64,000 nt of DNA from Halohasta litchfieldiae (lineage in GTDB: Archaea; Halobacteriota; Halobacteria; Halobacteriales; Haloferacaceae), in NCBI RefSeq assembly GCF_002788215.1, contig NZ_CP024845.1, positions 3,224,001 to 3,288,000 of the forward strand, in the 5' to 3' direction. Both the position numbers and the translations under genes were made by a program. Shown one piece after another: positions 1 through 8,328 of the stretch; position 1 is the first letter of the stretch, and the number at the start of each line of letters is the position of its first letter. The notes beneath the pieces were generated by a model. The model was given only the letters and a program-made list of their open reading frames with translations. It was not told where the DNA came from and searched no databases.

Positions 1-1
1 C

Positions 2-712
2 TTGCCGTTCGTCGAGGTCAAACTCTCGATGATCACCAGCCAGTATCTCGGCGAGACGGCCAAAAACGTCGAAAAAACGTTCGAGGTCGCCAAACGGCTC
101 TCGCCGTGTATTCTCTTTATCGACGAGTTCGACTCGGTCGCCAAAACCCGGCGGTCGGACGAACACGCTGCGCTCAAGCGCGCGGTCAACACCCTGCTAA
201 AATCCATCGACGACATCTCACTGATCCGCGACGAGGTGCTGTTGATCGGCGCAACCAACCACCCCGACCAGCTGGATGCGGCCGCATGGCGGCGGTTCGA
301 CGAGATCGTCAACTTCCCCAAACCCGACCGTGGAATGCGGGCCGATATCCTCGAAGTCGTCACCAAGCAGATGGATATTGCCGACTTCGATCCCTACGAA
401 GTCGCCGGCAAAACCGAGGGGCTGACCGGCAGCGACCTCCGGATGGTGCTTCGGGAGGCCGTTCTCGAAGCGCTCACCGAAGAGCGGATGAAGATCACAC
501 AGGAAGATCTGATGAATGCAGTCGCCGACTTCGAGGAGCGGGACAACCTCAAAAACATGGACATGATCGACGGCGATGGCGCGGACCTTACCGGCAGCGG
601 CAGTGGTCACGACCACGATCATGATCATGACGATCACGACCACAGCCACGACGAGTCGAACACGGGGCACTCCGGCGGCGAGCAGACCGTCGACGCCAAG
701 ACACAGGATTAG
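2..712 (+). CDS. AAA+ ATPase, C-terminal part (5' end outside window)
   Basis: The reading frame is already open at the window edge, so the Walker A part lies upstream; the TTG at position 2 is not a credible start. Visible are a Walker B segment (CILFIDEFD), the sensor-1 region (GATNHPDQLD), an arginine-finger-like RRFD and a C-terminal helical AAA lid. This fits the Cdc48/PAN-type classical AAA clade, ATP-driven unfolding or remodelling enzymes. The last 45 or so residues are a low-complexity tail with many alternating His and Asp residues, which looks metal-binding. The substrate cannot be told. The next gene starts 11 bases downstream on the same strand, so co-transcription is likely. Confidence 0.85.
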   Translation: MPFVEVKLSMITSQYLGETAKNVEKTFEVAKRLSPCILFIDEFDSVAKTRRSDEHAALKRAVNTLLKSIDDISLIRDEVLLIGATNHPDQLDAAAWRRFDEIVNFPKPDRGMRADILEVVTKQMDIADFDPYEVAGKTEGLTGSDLRMVLREAVLEALTEERMKITQEDLMNAVADFEERDNLKNMDMIDGDGADLTGSGSGHDHDHDHDDHDHSHDESNTGHSGGEQTVDAKTQD

Positions 713-723
713 CTCACCCCGAG

Positions 724-1602
724 ATGACGATCCGGGTCACACTGTTGGGGACGGGCGACACCACGGGCACACCGACAGTCGGCTGTGACTGCGACACTTG
801 TCGGGCCGCCACAGAACGTGGCATCGAGCGCAGCCGGTTTTCAGTACACGTCGAAAACGAACGCACCGGCGAGTCGTTACTGATCGACCTGAGTCCGGAT
901 TTCCGCCACCAGTTTCTCCGTGAGGACGTCGACCTCCCGGATGTAGCGATCATCACCCACATCCATTTCGATCATATCGACGGGTTAGGCAATGCCTACC
1001 GGGTTTTCGACTCGCTTCCGGTGTACGCCGCAAACGAAACTGACCCCGCAACCGGCGAGTCGGTCGCCGACACAGTGAGGGACAAGTACGACTATCTCGA
1101 TGCCGTGACCGTCGAGGATGTCACACCCTTCGAGTCGGTCGAGGTCTGTGGCCTCGATCTCACACTCGTTCCGGTCGACCATCCGCCACTCGTCTGTTAT
1201 GGACTGGTGATCGAAGATCCCGAAACGGATGCAAAACTCTCGCTGTCCGGTGATACGAGCTACGACATCCCAGAGCGGTCCCGCGACCGGCTCCGGAATC
1301 CCGATCTGTTTCTGGCCGATGGGATCGTCCCTGCCTCGCTCTGTGAGCATCATCCGCTGGGAGGCAAAGACCACGATGACGACGGCGTCCCGCGGACGTT
1401 CGGCACCAAACACATGACACGTGAGGGTGCGCTCTCGCTGGCCGCCGAACTCGATGCGGAGACAACGCGGCTGGTCCATACGGCCCACTACTATCCGGTC
1501 GACGAGGCATTCGAGGAGCCGCTCGCAGTCGACGGCGAGCAGTACCGGCTCGATGGCACCGGTGTCACGCGTCTCGACGCCGACACCACCGGTAGCCAGT
1601 AA
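724..1602 (+). CDS. MBL-fold metal-dependent hydrolase, PhnP-like
   Basis: A 292-residue metallo-beta-lactamase-fold protein. The metal-binding signature H79-x-H81-x-D83-H84 (THIHFDHIDG) is intact, with later ligand candidates GDTSYD and HTAHYYP. An N-terminal CDCDTC cluster (Cys21, 23, 26) after the GTGDTTGTP loop resembles PhnP-type phosphoribosyl cyclic phosphodiesterases, which use Cys and His residues for a structural zinc. The reaction is therefore probably hydrolysis of a cyclic phosphodiester or related phosphoester, but the substrate is inferred from fold only. It follows the AAA ATPase closely and ends 5 bases before the convergent glyoxalase-fold gene. Confidence 0.85.
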   Translation: MTIRVTLLGTGDTTGTPTVGCDCDTCRAATERGIERSRFSVHVENERTGESLLIDLSPDFRHQFLREDVDLPDVAIITHIHFDHIDGLGNAYRVFDSLPVYAANETDPATGESVADTVRDKYDYLDAVTVEDVTPFESVEVCGLDLTLVPVDHPPLVCYGLVIEDPETDAKLSLSGDTSYDIPERSRDRLRNPDLFLADGIVPASLCEHHPLGGKDHDDDGVPRTFGTKHMTREGALSLAAELDAETTRLVHTAHYYPVDEAFEEPLAVDGEQYRLDGTGVTRLDADTTGSQ

Positions 1603-1607
1603 CTACC

Positions 1608-2033
1608 TCAGGCGTCGAGTTCGAGAATCTCGATCAGGTTGTCCTCCGGGTCTCGAAGAAACAGGATTCGCGTCCCGGTCTCGGTTGTCTGTGGCGAACT
1701 CAGCGTCTTGACGGTCGACGGGAGCTGCTCATAAAAGACATCCAGATTCTCGACTTCGAGACCGAGATGTGTCGCCCCGGTGTCGTTGAGTTGCGGAACT
1801 GATCTCCCTTCGGCAGGTGGCTCGTATTCGACCAACTCGATTCGAACCGAGCCGCCGTCGAGATGGGCGAACCGCGCGCTTGCCTCTTCGATGTCGACGC
1901 CGGTTGCGAACGCCTCGCCCGAGACCTCGAATTCGGCGATAACGGAGCAGTCGAGGATGTCACGGTAGAAGTCGACTGCGCGGTCGAGATCGCTGACGGT
2001 GAGTCCAACGTGGTGGCTCTGTAGTTCGGGCAT
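1608..2033 (-). CDS. VOC (glyoxalase/bleomycin-resistance fold) family protein
   Basis: A 141-residue protein with two beta-alpha-beta-beta-beta modules. It opens with the typical HHVGLTVSDLDRAVDFYRDIL and ends with FLRDPEDNLIEILEL, in which the last Glu is a usual metal ligand. Members include glyoxalase I, dioxygenases and methylmalonyl-CoA epimerase; the substrate here is unknown. The frame stays open upstream to 2351, but that extension is Arg-rich with no domain character, so the start MPELQSHH at 2033 was chosen. Confidence 0.85.
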   Translation of the reverse strand: MPELQSHHVGLTVSDLDRAVDFYRDILDCSVIAEFEVSGEAFATGVDIEEASARFAHLDGGSVRIELVEYEPPAEGRSVPQLNDTGATHLGLEVENLDVFYEQLPSTVKTLSSPQTTETGTRILFLRDPEDNLIEILELDA

Positions 2034-2356
2034 ACGTTGTTGCTCCCGGCGGGCACCCAAAACGCTTCGTCCTTCAGTCGGGTGGTAGCCGTCGACTACT
2101 GCGTTCGAGCGCCGCCAGCGGGCTGTCTGCGAGGATGAAACAAGGGCCGGGAGCGGCGACCGGCAGTCATTACGCGTAGCTACTGGCCGCCTAACAAAGC
2201 ATCCAATCGCTCGTTGAGCAGGTATGTCTTCGAGACGGGCTTTGTGCAGTGACGGATCATCCTGTAGACGTCCCCAGCGGGTGGAGAGCCCGTCGACCGG
2301 GCGGTGACACAATCTCACAACCAAATCCATTTCACGATCCTTCAACACCATATACT
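2034..2356. other. Intergenic region between divergent genes
   Basis: 323 bases between the divergent glyoxalase-fold and GlmU-like genes. It should hold both promoters, but no strong TATA element stands out. It contains a few GTCGAC palindromes. No RNA gene or convincing small ORF was seen. Confidence 0.5.
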
Positions 2357-3568
2357 ATGCAAACTGTCGTCCTTGCGGCCGGTGAGGGGACACGCATGCG
2401 TCCGCTGACCGCCGCCCAACCCAAACCGATGTTGCCGGTGGCGGGTAAACCCCTGCTCGAACACACCCTCGACCGCGCAGTCGAGGCCGGAGCTAACCGA
2501 CTGATCGTCGTGGTTGGCTACGAATCCGACCGCGTCCGGGACCATTTCGGGAGTCAGCACGGTGGCGTCGACCTCGAATACGCGGTCCAAGAACAACAGC
2601 GCGGCACTGCTGACGCCGTCAACGCGGCCGCAGAGCTGCTTACCAACGACCCCTTTGTCGTACTCAACGGCGATGCCCTCTACGATCAGGCGTCGCTGAA
2701 TACCCTCTACAGCAACGGCCCGGCGGTCGGCTCCTACCGCGTCGACAACCCGAGTGCCTACGGCGTGCTCCAGCTGGCCGAAGGCGACGACAGTCGGGTG
2801 ACTGGCGTCGTCGAGAAACCAGCCAACCCCGAGTCGAACCTGATCAACACCGGAGCCTACGTGTTTCCGGCCGACGCCGAGGAACTGCTTAGCGTCGAGA
2901 CGTCCGAACGCGGCGAGTTAGAGCTGACCGACGTGCTTGAGGCGGTCTGTAACCGGGAGTCGGTGACCGCCGTGCCGTTCGACCGCTGGCTGGATGTCGG
3001 CCGCCCGTGGGAGCTGCTGGCGGCCAATGAATGGCTCTTAGAGTCGCTTTCGACCCGCCTCGACGGCGAGATCCACGAGAACGCCGACCTCAATGGGCCG
3101 GTCGTCGTCGAGGAGGGGGCCACGATCAGGTCCGGCGTGAGCATTGATGGACCGGTGTACGTCGACAGCGGGGCAACGGTAGGACCCAACGCCTACATCC
3201 GGGGGTCGACCTATCTTGCCCCCGACAGCAAAGTCGGCCACAGCGTCGAAGTGAAAAACAGTATTCTCATGGCAGGGGCGACGGTTGGCCATCTTTCGTA
3301 TGTCGGCGACAGCGTGCTGGGCCAGCGGGTCAACTTCGGGGCGGGAACGAAAGTGGCGAATTTGCGACACGATGGCCAACCGGTCAAACTTACTGTCAAA
3401 GGCGACCGCGTGTCGACCGGTCGGCGAAAACTTGGTGTGATCGTAGGCGACGACGCCAAAACGGGAATCAACACCAGTCTGAATGCGGGTGTCGTTCTCG
3501 GGGCGGGGATGACGACCGAACCAGGCGAAGTGCTGGATCGCGACCGCTGGGAGGATTTTAAGAGCTAA
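2357..3568 (+). CDS. glmU: Bifunctional sugar-1-phosphate nucleotidylyltransferase / acetyltransferase (GlmU-like)
   Basis: 403 residues. The N-terminal Rossmann-like nucleotidyltransferase domain shows the GEGTRMRPLT loop and the PKPMLPV motif; it should join a nucleoside triphosphate to a sugar-1-phosphate. From about residue 250 there are hexapeptide repeats forming a left-handed beta helix, with an NRH-type acyltransferase region (ATVGHLSYVGDS). This layout matches archaeal glucosamine-1-phosphate acetyltransferase / UDP-GlcNAc pyrophosphorylase. A frame extension to 2249 exists, but the canonical MQTVVLAAGEG start at 2357 fits the family. GlmM-like and another nucleotidyltransferase lie nearby, consistent with sugar-nucleotide supply for surface glycans. 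Confidence 0.87.
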   Translation: MQTVVLAAGEGTRMRPLTAAQPKPMLPVAGKPLLEHTLDRAVEAGANRLIVVVGYESDRVRDHFGSQHGGVDLEYAVQEQQRGTADAVNAAAELLTNDPFVVLNGDALYDQASLNTLYSNGPAVGSYRVDNPSAYGVLQLAEGDDSRVTGVVEKPANPESNLINTGAYVFPADAEELLSVETSERGELELTDVLEAVCNRESVTAVPFDRWLDVGRPWELLAANEWLLESLSTRLDGEIHENADLNGPVVVEEGATIRSGVSIDGPVYVDSGATVGPNAYIRGSTYLAPDSKVGHSVEVKNSILMAGATVGHLSYVGDSVLGQRVNFGAGTKVANLRHDGQPVKLTVKGDRVSTGRRKLGVIVGDDAKTGINTSLNAGVVLGAGMTTEPGEVLDRDRWEDFKS

Positions 3569-3863
3569 TTGGGGTGTCGGTGTACTCCTGTTCGATCCGT
3601 TCGATTACGTCCCAGTTGTCGACCACCGCTGGTGTGATCTGATAAATAACACCGTAGGTGTCGCCCGTGTTCGTGATGAGATCGTGTTCGGCCAGTACCG
3701 AGAGGTGGTGGCGGACCGTCGTGTAGTCGAGGTCGAGGTCGCTGGCGAGCCGGTTGGCGTTCCGGGGGCGATCCCTGAGCGCCCGGAGCAGTCGGAGTCG
3801 GTTCTGCCCGCCACTTGTCCCGGTCAGAACGTACCACAGTACACCGTCCATTATCCATACCAC
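3558..3863 (-). CDS. Winged helix-turn-helix transcriptional regulator
   Basis: A 101-residue ArsR-like DNA-binding protein. The recognition module is visible as RLRLLRALRDRPRNANRLASDL followed by DYTTVRHHLSVLAEHDLI, then a beta wing (TGDTYGVIYQIT). No metal-binding Cys motif or ligand domain is present, so the signal is unknown. Its 3' end overlaps that of the GlmU-like gene by 11 bases in convergent orientation. Start alternatives are MVWIMDGV at 3863 or MDGV at 3851. Confidence 0.8.
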   Translation of the reverse strand: MVWIMDGVLWYVLTGTSGGQNRLRLLRALRDRPRNANRLASDLDLDYTTVRHHLSVLAEHDLITNTGDTYGVIYQITPAVVDNWDVIERIEQEYTDTPISS

Positions 3864-4072
3864 TCAACGGGAGTTGCTAAGGCTGATGGCCATGGGTTGA
3901 CAGGTCACAAGAATCGAATAGCTACCAACACGAGGCGTGACCTCAGTCGACCGGGAGAGATACGAAACGGATAGCAGCGTTTTGGATACCAAATAGGGAA
4001 CGAGTACGGAACGAGACCGGAGAGAATCCGGAAATCGAACAAGGGGCTCGGCGATGAATGGTCCGACGCACA

Positions 4073-4366
4073 ATGCCTAACCAGAAGCGTCGAACGCTCG
4101 TGAAAGCCGTCGGTGGTATCGCAACTGTTGGATTCCTCGCAGGGTGTGCAGAAGATGGCGGCGGAGAGGATACAGAAGCTGAGAACGAAACTGGAGGCGG
4201 GATGGAGACCGGTAACGAAACCGAAACTGAAACTGACAACGAAACCGACAACGAGACCGAAGGCGGGATGGAGACTGGTAACGAAACCGGGAATGAAACC
4301 GGAAACGAAACCGGGAATGAAACCGAGAACGAAACTGGCAACGAATCCGAGGACGGAATATTGTAA
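4073..4366 (+). CDS. Small sequon-rich secreted lipoprotein
   Basis: 97 residues. The N-terminus (KRRTLVKAVGG...FLAGC) has a twin-arginine-like start, a short hydrophobic stretch and a lipobox ending in Cys, as in haloarchaeal Tat lipoproteins. The mature part is almost entirely GNET/DNET/ENET repeats: I count ten N-x-S/T sequons in about 70 residues, with no folded domain. The start at 4073 rather than 4058 puts RR near the N-terminus. It lies between sugar-nucleotide genes, which suggests but does not prove a role as a glycosylated surface tether. It may also be the stump of a longer lipoprotein. Confidence 0.65.
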   Translation: MPNQKRRTLVKAVGGIATVGFLAGCAEDGGGEDTEAENETGGGMETGNETETETDNETDNETEGGMETGNETGNETGNETGNETENETGNESEDGIL

Positions 4367-4440
4367 GCAAGACGGGACAGAGTAGCCGGTTCGTTCTCTC
4401 TATAGAACTGCCTTCCAGCCACACTGCTCGTTGTTTCGGG

Positions 4441-5775
4441 TTACGATGATCTCGTCGCCGCAGTCACACGGTCGACTGCCTCGGTCCGGAGCCGTTCGGC
4501 AGCCGACTCGGTTCTGGCTTCGGCGGTCACACGAACGAGTGGTTGGGTCCCACTGGCTCGAATGAGCACCCACCCGTCGTCGGTCTCGATCCGGACGCCA
4601 TCGGTCGTGTCGACATGTTCGAACTCCGCCTGCACAGCCTCGGCCACGCGGTCCATGACGCCTTGTTTGTCGTCGACTGCGATGCTCTCTCGGAACAGCG
4701 GGTAGTTCTCAATGTGCCCGACCTGCTCGGCAAGCGATCCCTGTGTGCCGACCAGCGCCGCGAGCTTGCAGGCCGCCAGCGGCCCGTCCGGACACAGCGT
4801 TTCGTCGGGCCAGATCCACGCCCCGGAGGGTTCGCCACCGAAGACAGCTTCGGGATCGGCGGCCGCCTCGGCGACGAAGACGTCGCCGACTTTGGTTCGC
4901 TGGATCTCCCCACCGGCGGCGGTAATCGCATCGTCGACACAGAGGCTCGTGTCGACCGGGACGGCGACGCGGCCACCACCGGCCGCCTGGACTGCTCGCT
5001 GGGCGAACAGCGCCAACAGCACGTCCTTCGGGACGAATGTGCCCGTTTCGTCGACAGCCATCATGCGGTCGGCGTCGCCGTCGTGGGCCACGCCGAGGTC
5101 GGCGTCGGTGTTGCCGACTTGGGCACAGAGGGCGGTCAGCGTCTCCGCAGTCGGTTCGCTTGGCCGTCCGGGGAACGAACCATCCGGCTGGGCGTTGAGC
5201 GTCGTCACGTCTGCGCCTGCCTCGCTGAGTGCCGCTGCCGTCACCCCGCCGACACCGTTGCCCACGTCGACGACAATCTCCAGATTCTCGACGGACTCGT
5301 GGTCGACTGCTTCGAGGAGGGCGTTCTTGTGAGCGGCTGTGGCTGTCTCGTCGCGCTGTCGACCGCCCGATTCGTCCCACGCGGCGAACTCGGAGGCCTC
5401 CCGGTCGACGATCTCGGTGATTCGCTGGCGGCGGTCGGTATCAAAAGCTTGGCCCGACGGCGTCCACAGTTTGATTCCGTTATCGGGAGCCGGGTTATGG
5501 GAGGCCGTGATGACGACGCCTGCATCCGCATCGAGTCGACTGATACTCCGGGCGAGCGTTGGGGTGGCCACGCGACCGAGATCGATCACGTCGGCACCGC
5601 ACTCGCTAAGTCCCGCCGCGACCGCATCGGCCAGAAACCGGCCGCTGTCGCGGGCGTCACGACCGATCACGACTCGCTGGGCACCGTCGGTAGCAACTGC
5701 GCGTCCAATCGACAGCGCGAGATCCGCAGTCACCGTATCACCGACTGGACCACGCACACCACTTGTTCCGAACAT
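4441..5775 (-). CDS. glmM: Phosphoglucosamine mutase / phosphohexomutase
   Basis: 444 residues of the alpha-D-phosphohexomutase superfamily. All four active-site loops are visible: the phosphoserine loop TASHNP with Ser92, the metal-binding DGDADR, the sugar-binding GGEPSGAWIW and the phosphate-binding RASGTQPLVRV. The enzyme interconverts hexose (or hexosamine) 6- and 1-phosphates and would feed the GlmU-like enzyme. Whether glucosamine, glucose or mannose is the substrate cannot be read with certainty. The start MFGTSGVRG at 5775 is the family start; the 26-residue upstream extension is rejected. Confidence 0.87.
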   Translation of the reverse strand: MFGTSGVRGPVGDTVTADLALSIGRAVATDGAQRVVIGRDARDSGRFLADAVAAGLSECGADVIDLGRVATPTLARSISRLDADAGVVITASHNPAPDNGIKLWTPSGQAFDTDRRQRITEIVDREASEFAAWDESGGRQRDETATAAHKNALLEAVDHESVENLEIVVDVGNGVGGVTAAALSEAGADVTTLNAQPDGSFPGRPSEPTAETLTALCAQVGNTDADLGVAHDGDADRMMAVDETGTFVPKDVLLALFAQRAVQAAGGGRVAVPVDTSLCVDDAITAAGGEIQRTKVGDVFVAEAAADPEAVFGGEPSGAWIWPDETLCPDGPLAACKLAALVGTQGSLAEQVGHIENYPLFRESIAVDDKQGVMDRVAEAVQAEFEHVDTTDGVRIETDDGWVLIRASGTQPLVRVTAEARTESAAERLRTEAVDRVTAATRSS

Positions 5776-6007
5776 ACGGGAGCAATCGTCGACCAGCCAT
5801 ATTAGTAGTCCGAGAATTATCTCAACTGAACGATCAACAGGAGAAATCAACACCGAGAACAGTACTCAAACAAAGAATCTATGCGGAATATATTGCCATT
5901 CTATTCAATCAGTTATGAGTAGTAACAAGGCAATATACAGTCTGTAACGACTGTTTGTAATCACCGCAAGGAAAGACTATAAGTTAACAGAGACAGGTTA
6001 GCATGGT

Positions 6008-6970
6008 ATGGATGCAATTGTTCTTGCCGGTGGCTATGCCACCCGGATGTGGCCGATCACGCGGAACCGACCGAAGATGCTCCTCCCGGTTGGCGACACG
6101 ACAGTAATCGACAAAACGCTCGCTCAACTCGAAGACGACGACGAGATCGAGGATATCTATATCAGTACCAACGAGCGGTTCGCCACGGACTTCGACAACT
6201 ACGTAGAGGAGCAGGGCTACCAGAAGCCCGAGCTGTCGGTCGAAGACACCAGCGACGAAGACGAGAAGTTCGGCGTCGTCGGCGCGCTCGCCCAACTGAT
6301 CGACCGCGAGGAGCTCGAAGACGACCTGCTCATCATCGCCGGTGACAACATGGTCGGCTTCGATATCGCGGACTTCGTCGACTTCTTCGAGGACAAACAG
6401 TCGCCAGTGCTGGCGGCCTACGATGTCGGCGATCTCGAACGCGCCAAATCCTACGGGTTGGTCGAACTCGACGGCGACGAGGTCGTCAATTTCCAGGAGA
6501 AACCTGACGAACCCAACACCACCCTCGCCTCGATTGCCTGCTACGCCTTCCCGGCGGACGTCCTGCCGAAGTTCGATACCTATCTCGCCGACGACCAGAA
6601 CCCCGACGAGCCTGGCTGGTTCCTCCAGTGGCTCCAGAACCGCCAGTCTGTCCACGCCTTCACCTTCGAGGACGTCTGGTTCGACATCGGCGAGGCCGCG
6701 GCCTACCTCGACGCCGTCGACTGGAAGCTCGGTGGCGAACCGCTGATCGCCGACGACGCAACCGTCGAAAACAGCGAGCTAAACGGCTCGACTCACGTCA
6801 TGTCCGGTGCAACTGTCAAAGACTCCACGGTCACCGACTCACTGATCTTCCCCGACGCCCACGTCGAAGACGCCGTGCTCACCGACACCGTCTTCGACGA
6901 GAAGGCGACCATCGAGGGACTCGATCTCTCCGAAAGCCTCGTTGGCTCCTACAGCCAGCTCAGCGAGTAG
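6008..6970 (+). CDS. NDP-sugar pyrophosphorylase (sugar-1-phosphate nucleotidyltransferase)
   Basis: 320 residues. It has the nucleotide-binding start IVLAGGYATRMWPIT, then PKMLLPV, a GDNM metal/product loop and an EKP motif, followed by a short beta-helix-like tail (ATVENSELNGSTHVMSGATV). It should form an NDP-sugar from NTP and a sugar-1-phosphate; base and sugar are not predictable. It resembles the AglF/RmlA-type enzymes that supply archaeal N-glycosylation. It is transcribed away from GlmM across an AT-rich 230-base spacer with a TATA-like ACTATAAG about 27 bases upstream. Confidence 0.85.
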   Translation: MDAIVLAGGYATRMWPITRNRPKMLLPVGDTTVIDKTLAQLEDDDEIEDIYISTNERFATDFDNYVEEQGYQKPELSVEDTSDEDEKFGVVGALAQLIDREELEDDLLIIAGDNMVGFDIADFVDFFEDKQSPVLAAYDVGDLERAKSYGLVELDGDEVVNFQEKPDEPNTTLASIACYAFPADVLPKFDTYLADDQNPDEPGWFLQWLQNRQSVHAFTFEDVWFDIGEAAAYLDAVDWKLGGEPLIADDATVENSELNGSTHVMSGATVKDSTVTDSLIFPDAHVEDAVLTDTVFDEKATIEGLDLSESLVGSYSQLSE

Positions 6971-7067
6971 TCGATACACCGTCTCAGTACGCTTTTATTT
7001 CCTTGCTAACGGGTCGCGAGACAGTGGTAATCTGGCCCTACCGACCGAGATGGAATGTTTAGACCAG

Positions 7068-8324
7068 TTAGGCAGTATCTACTTGTTCAGTAATGACGGT
7101 GACTGGGACGTCGACACCCGTCTGTTGACGAATTCGTTCCCGTATCGCAGCAGCGGCTGGCGGATTCTCGCCGTAGACGGAGATCGTCACCGCGGTCGGC
7201 TGCTGGGTGACTAGATCCGCGCGATACTGGATGTCGACAGCCAACAGTTGGTCGGTGGTGTCTTGGGCAATCGCCTTGACCTGACTTTCGAACGCCGCGT
7301 TGTCGCGGGCATCAAGCGAGCTAACGGCCAAAAACGAGGTCAAAAGCAAGACCGCGAGTCCGAAAATGGCCAGTCGACCGATAGTGGCTCGCCGGGCCTG
7401 CTGGGCGTCGTACCACTGGGTCGGCTTGTAGCGTTTGACCCAGATCGTCACGATGCCGGCGATGTTAATCGACAACAGGTTGACCAACACCAACACACCT
7501 GCGCCGATAGCGAGGCGATGGTCGCTGTAGGCGATGCCGAGACCGACCGACGCGGCTGGCGGCATCAGGGCGACGGCGATCATCACGCCGACCAGTGCCT
7601 CGTCGGCTCCGGAGGTCAGCGAGAGTGCACCGGCGGTTCCAGCCCCCAACGCAATTGCGAGCGCCAGCAGTCCGGGATGGGCGCGTTCGGCAACCTGTTG
7701 GATCAACAGGAGTTCGAGGTTAGGGGCCAACAGGAACCGGTAGGCGACCGCAAACAGTGTCGCACTTAGGACGGCAACCGCAAGCCCAATCGCTTGCGAG
7801 CGAACTCCCTCCCAGAACAAAGCGTTGTTGTCGTCGTTGATCACGGTGCCGACACAGGAGGCCATCGCTGGCCCGATCAGCGGGGCAATTACCATTGAGC
7901 CGACGACAACCGCTGCGCTGTCTTGGAGCAGGCCCGCAGTGGCGACGATGGCGCTAATGATCGTCAACACGAGGTAGTTCGTCGTGCTTCGAGAGAGGTT
8001 TCGGGCTTTGGTCCGGAGTTCGTCCCGCGAGATGCGGTCGTTTTCGCCCCCGTCTTCGTCTTCGTCCTGTTTCTCCTCGAACTGCTCGGAGACGATGGTC
8101 TCGACATCGGTAATGACCATATACCCTTCCCGTTCGACGCCGACATCCCGGAGTTTGTCGACGATTGCCTCGACATCGTCGGACTCGGCTGGAATGTAGA
8201 CGATGTCGCTAAAGCCCGATTCGGAGCTCTCTTTGGTCATTGCGAATTCGATGTCCTCGGCTTCGAGAATGTCGACGACCGTGTCGTGTTTCCCGTCAGG
8301 GACAAGTGTTTGGATCAGTCGCAT
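7068..8324 (-). CDS. DUF389 / TIGR00341 family membrane protein
   Basis: 418 residues. A cytosolic N-terminal part (about 1-125, ending in an acidic KQDEDEDGG linker) precedes about six membrane segments with the family features DSAAVVVGSMVIAPLIGP and GVMIAVALMPPAASVGLG, then a C-terminal extramembrane domain. The function of the family is not established; transport has been suggested. It begins 4 bases after the antiporter stop on the same strand, so the two are an operon and probably serve ion or envelope homeostasis together. The start MRLIQTLVPDG at 8324 was preferred to the Pro-rich extension. Confidence 0.85.
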   Translation of the reverse strand: MRLIQTLVPDGKHDTVVDILEAEDIEFAMTKESSESGFSDIVYIPAESDDVEAIVDKLRDVGVEREGYMVITDVETIVSEQFEEKQDEDEDGGENDRISRDELRTKARNLSRSTTNYLVLTIISAIVATAGLLQDSAAVVVGSMVIAPLIGPAMASCVGTVINDDNNALFWEGVRSQAIGLAVAVLSATLFAVAYRFLLAPNLELLLIQQVAERAHPGLLALAIALGAGTAGALSLTSGADEALVGVMIAVALMPPAASVGLGIAYSDHRLAIGAGVLVLVNLLSINIAGIVTIWVKRYKPTQWYDAQQARRATIGRLAIFGLAVLLLTSFLAVSSLDARDNAAFESQVKAIAQDTTDQLLAVDIQYRADLVTQQPTAVTISVYGENPPAAAAIRERIRQQTGVDVPVTVITEQVDTA

Positions 8325-8328
8325 GGGA

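Noticed and set aside
2034-2351. N-terminal extension of the glyoxalase-fold frame
   Set aside because: Arg-rich, no homology character, and it overlaps the upstream region of the divergent gene.
4366-4440. Frameshifted continuation of the sequon-rich lipoprotein
   Set aside because: No further lipoprotein-like coding is visible in other frames before the convergent glmM stop.
4543-5805. 420-codon plus-strand ORF opposite glmM
   Set aside because: Shadow of a clearly conserved phosphohexomutase gene; composition has no protein-like motifs.
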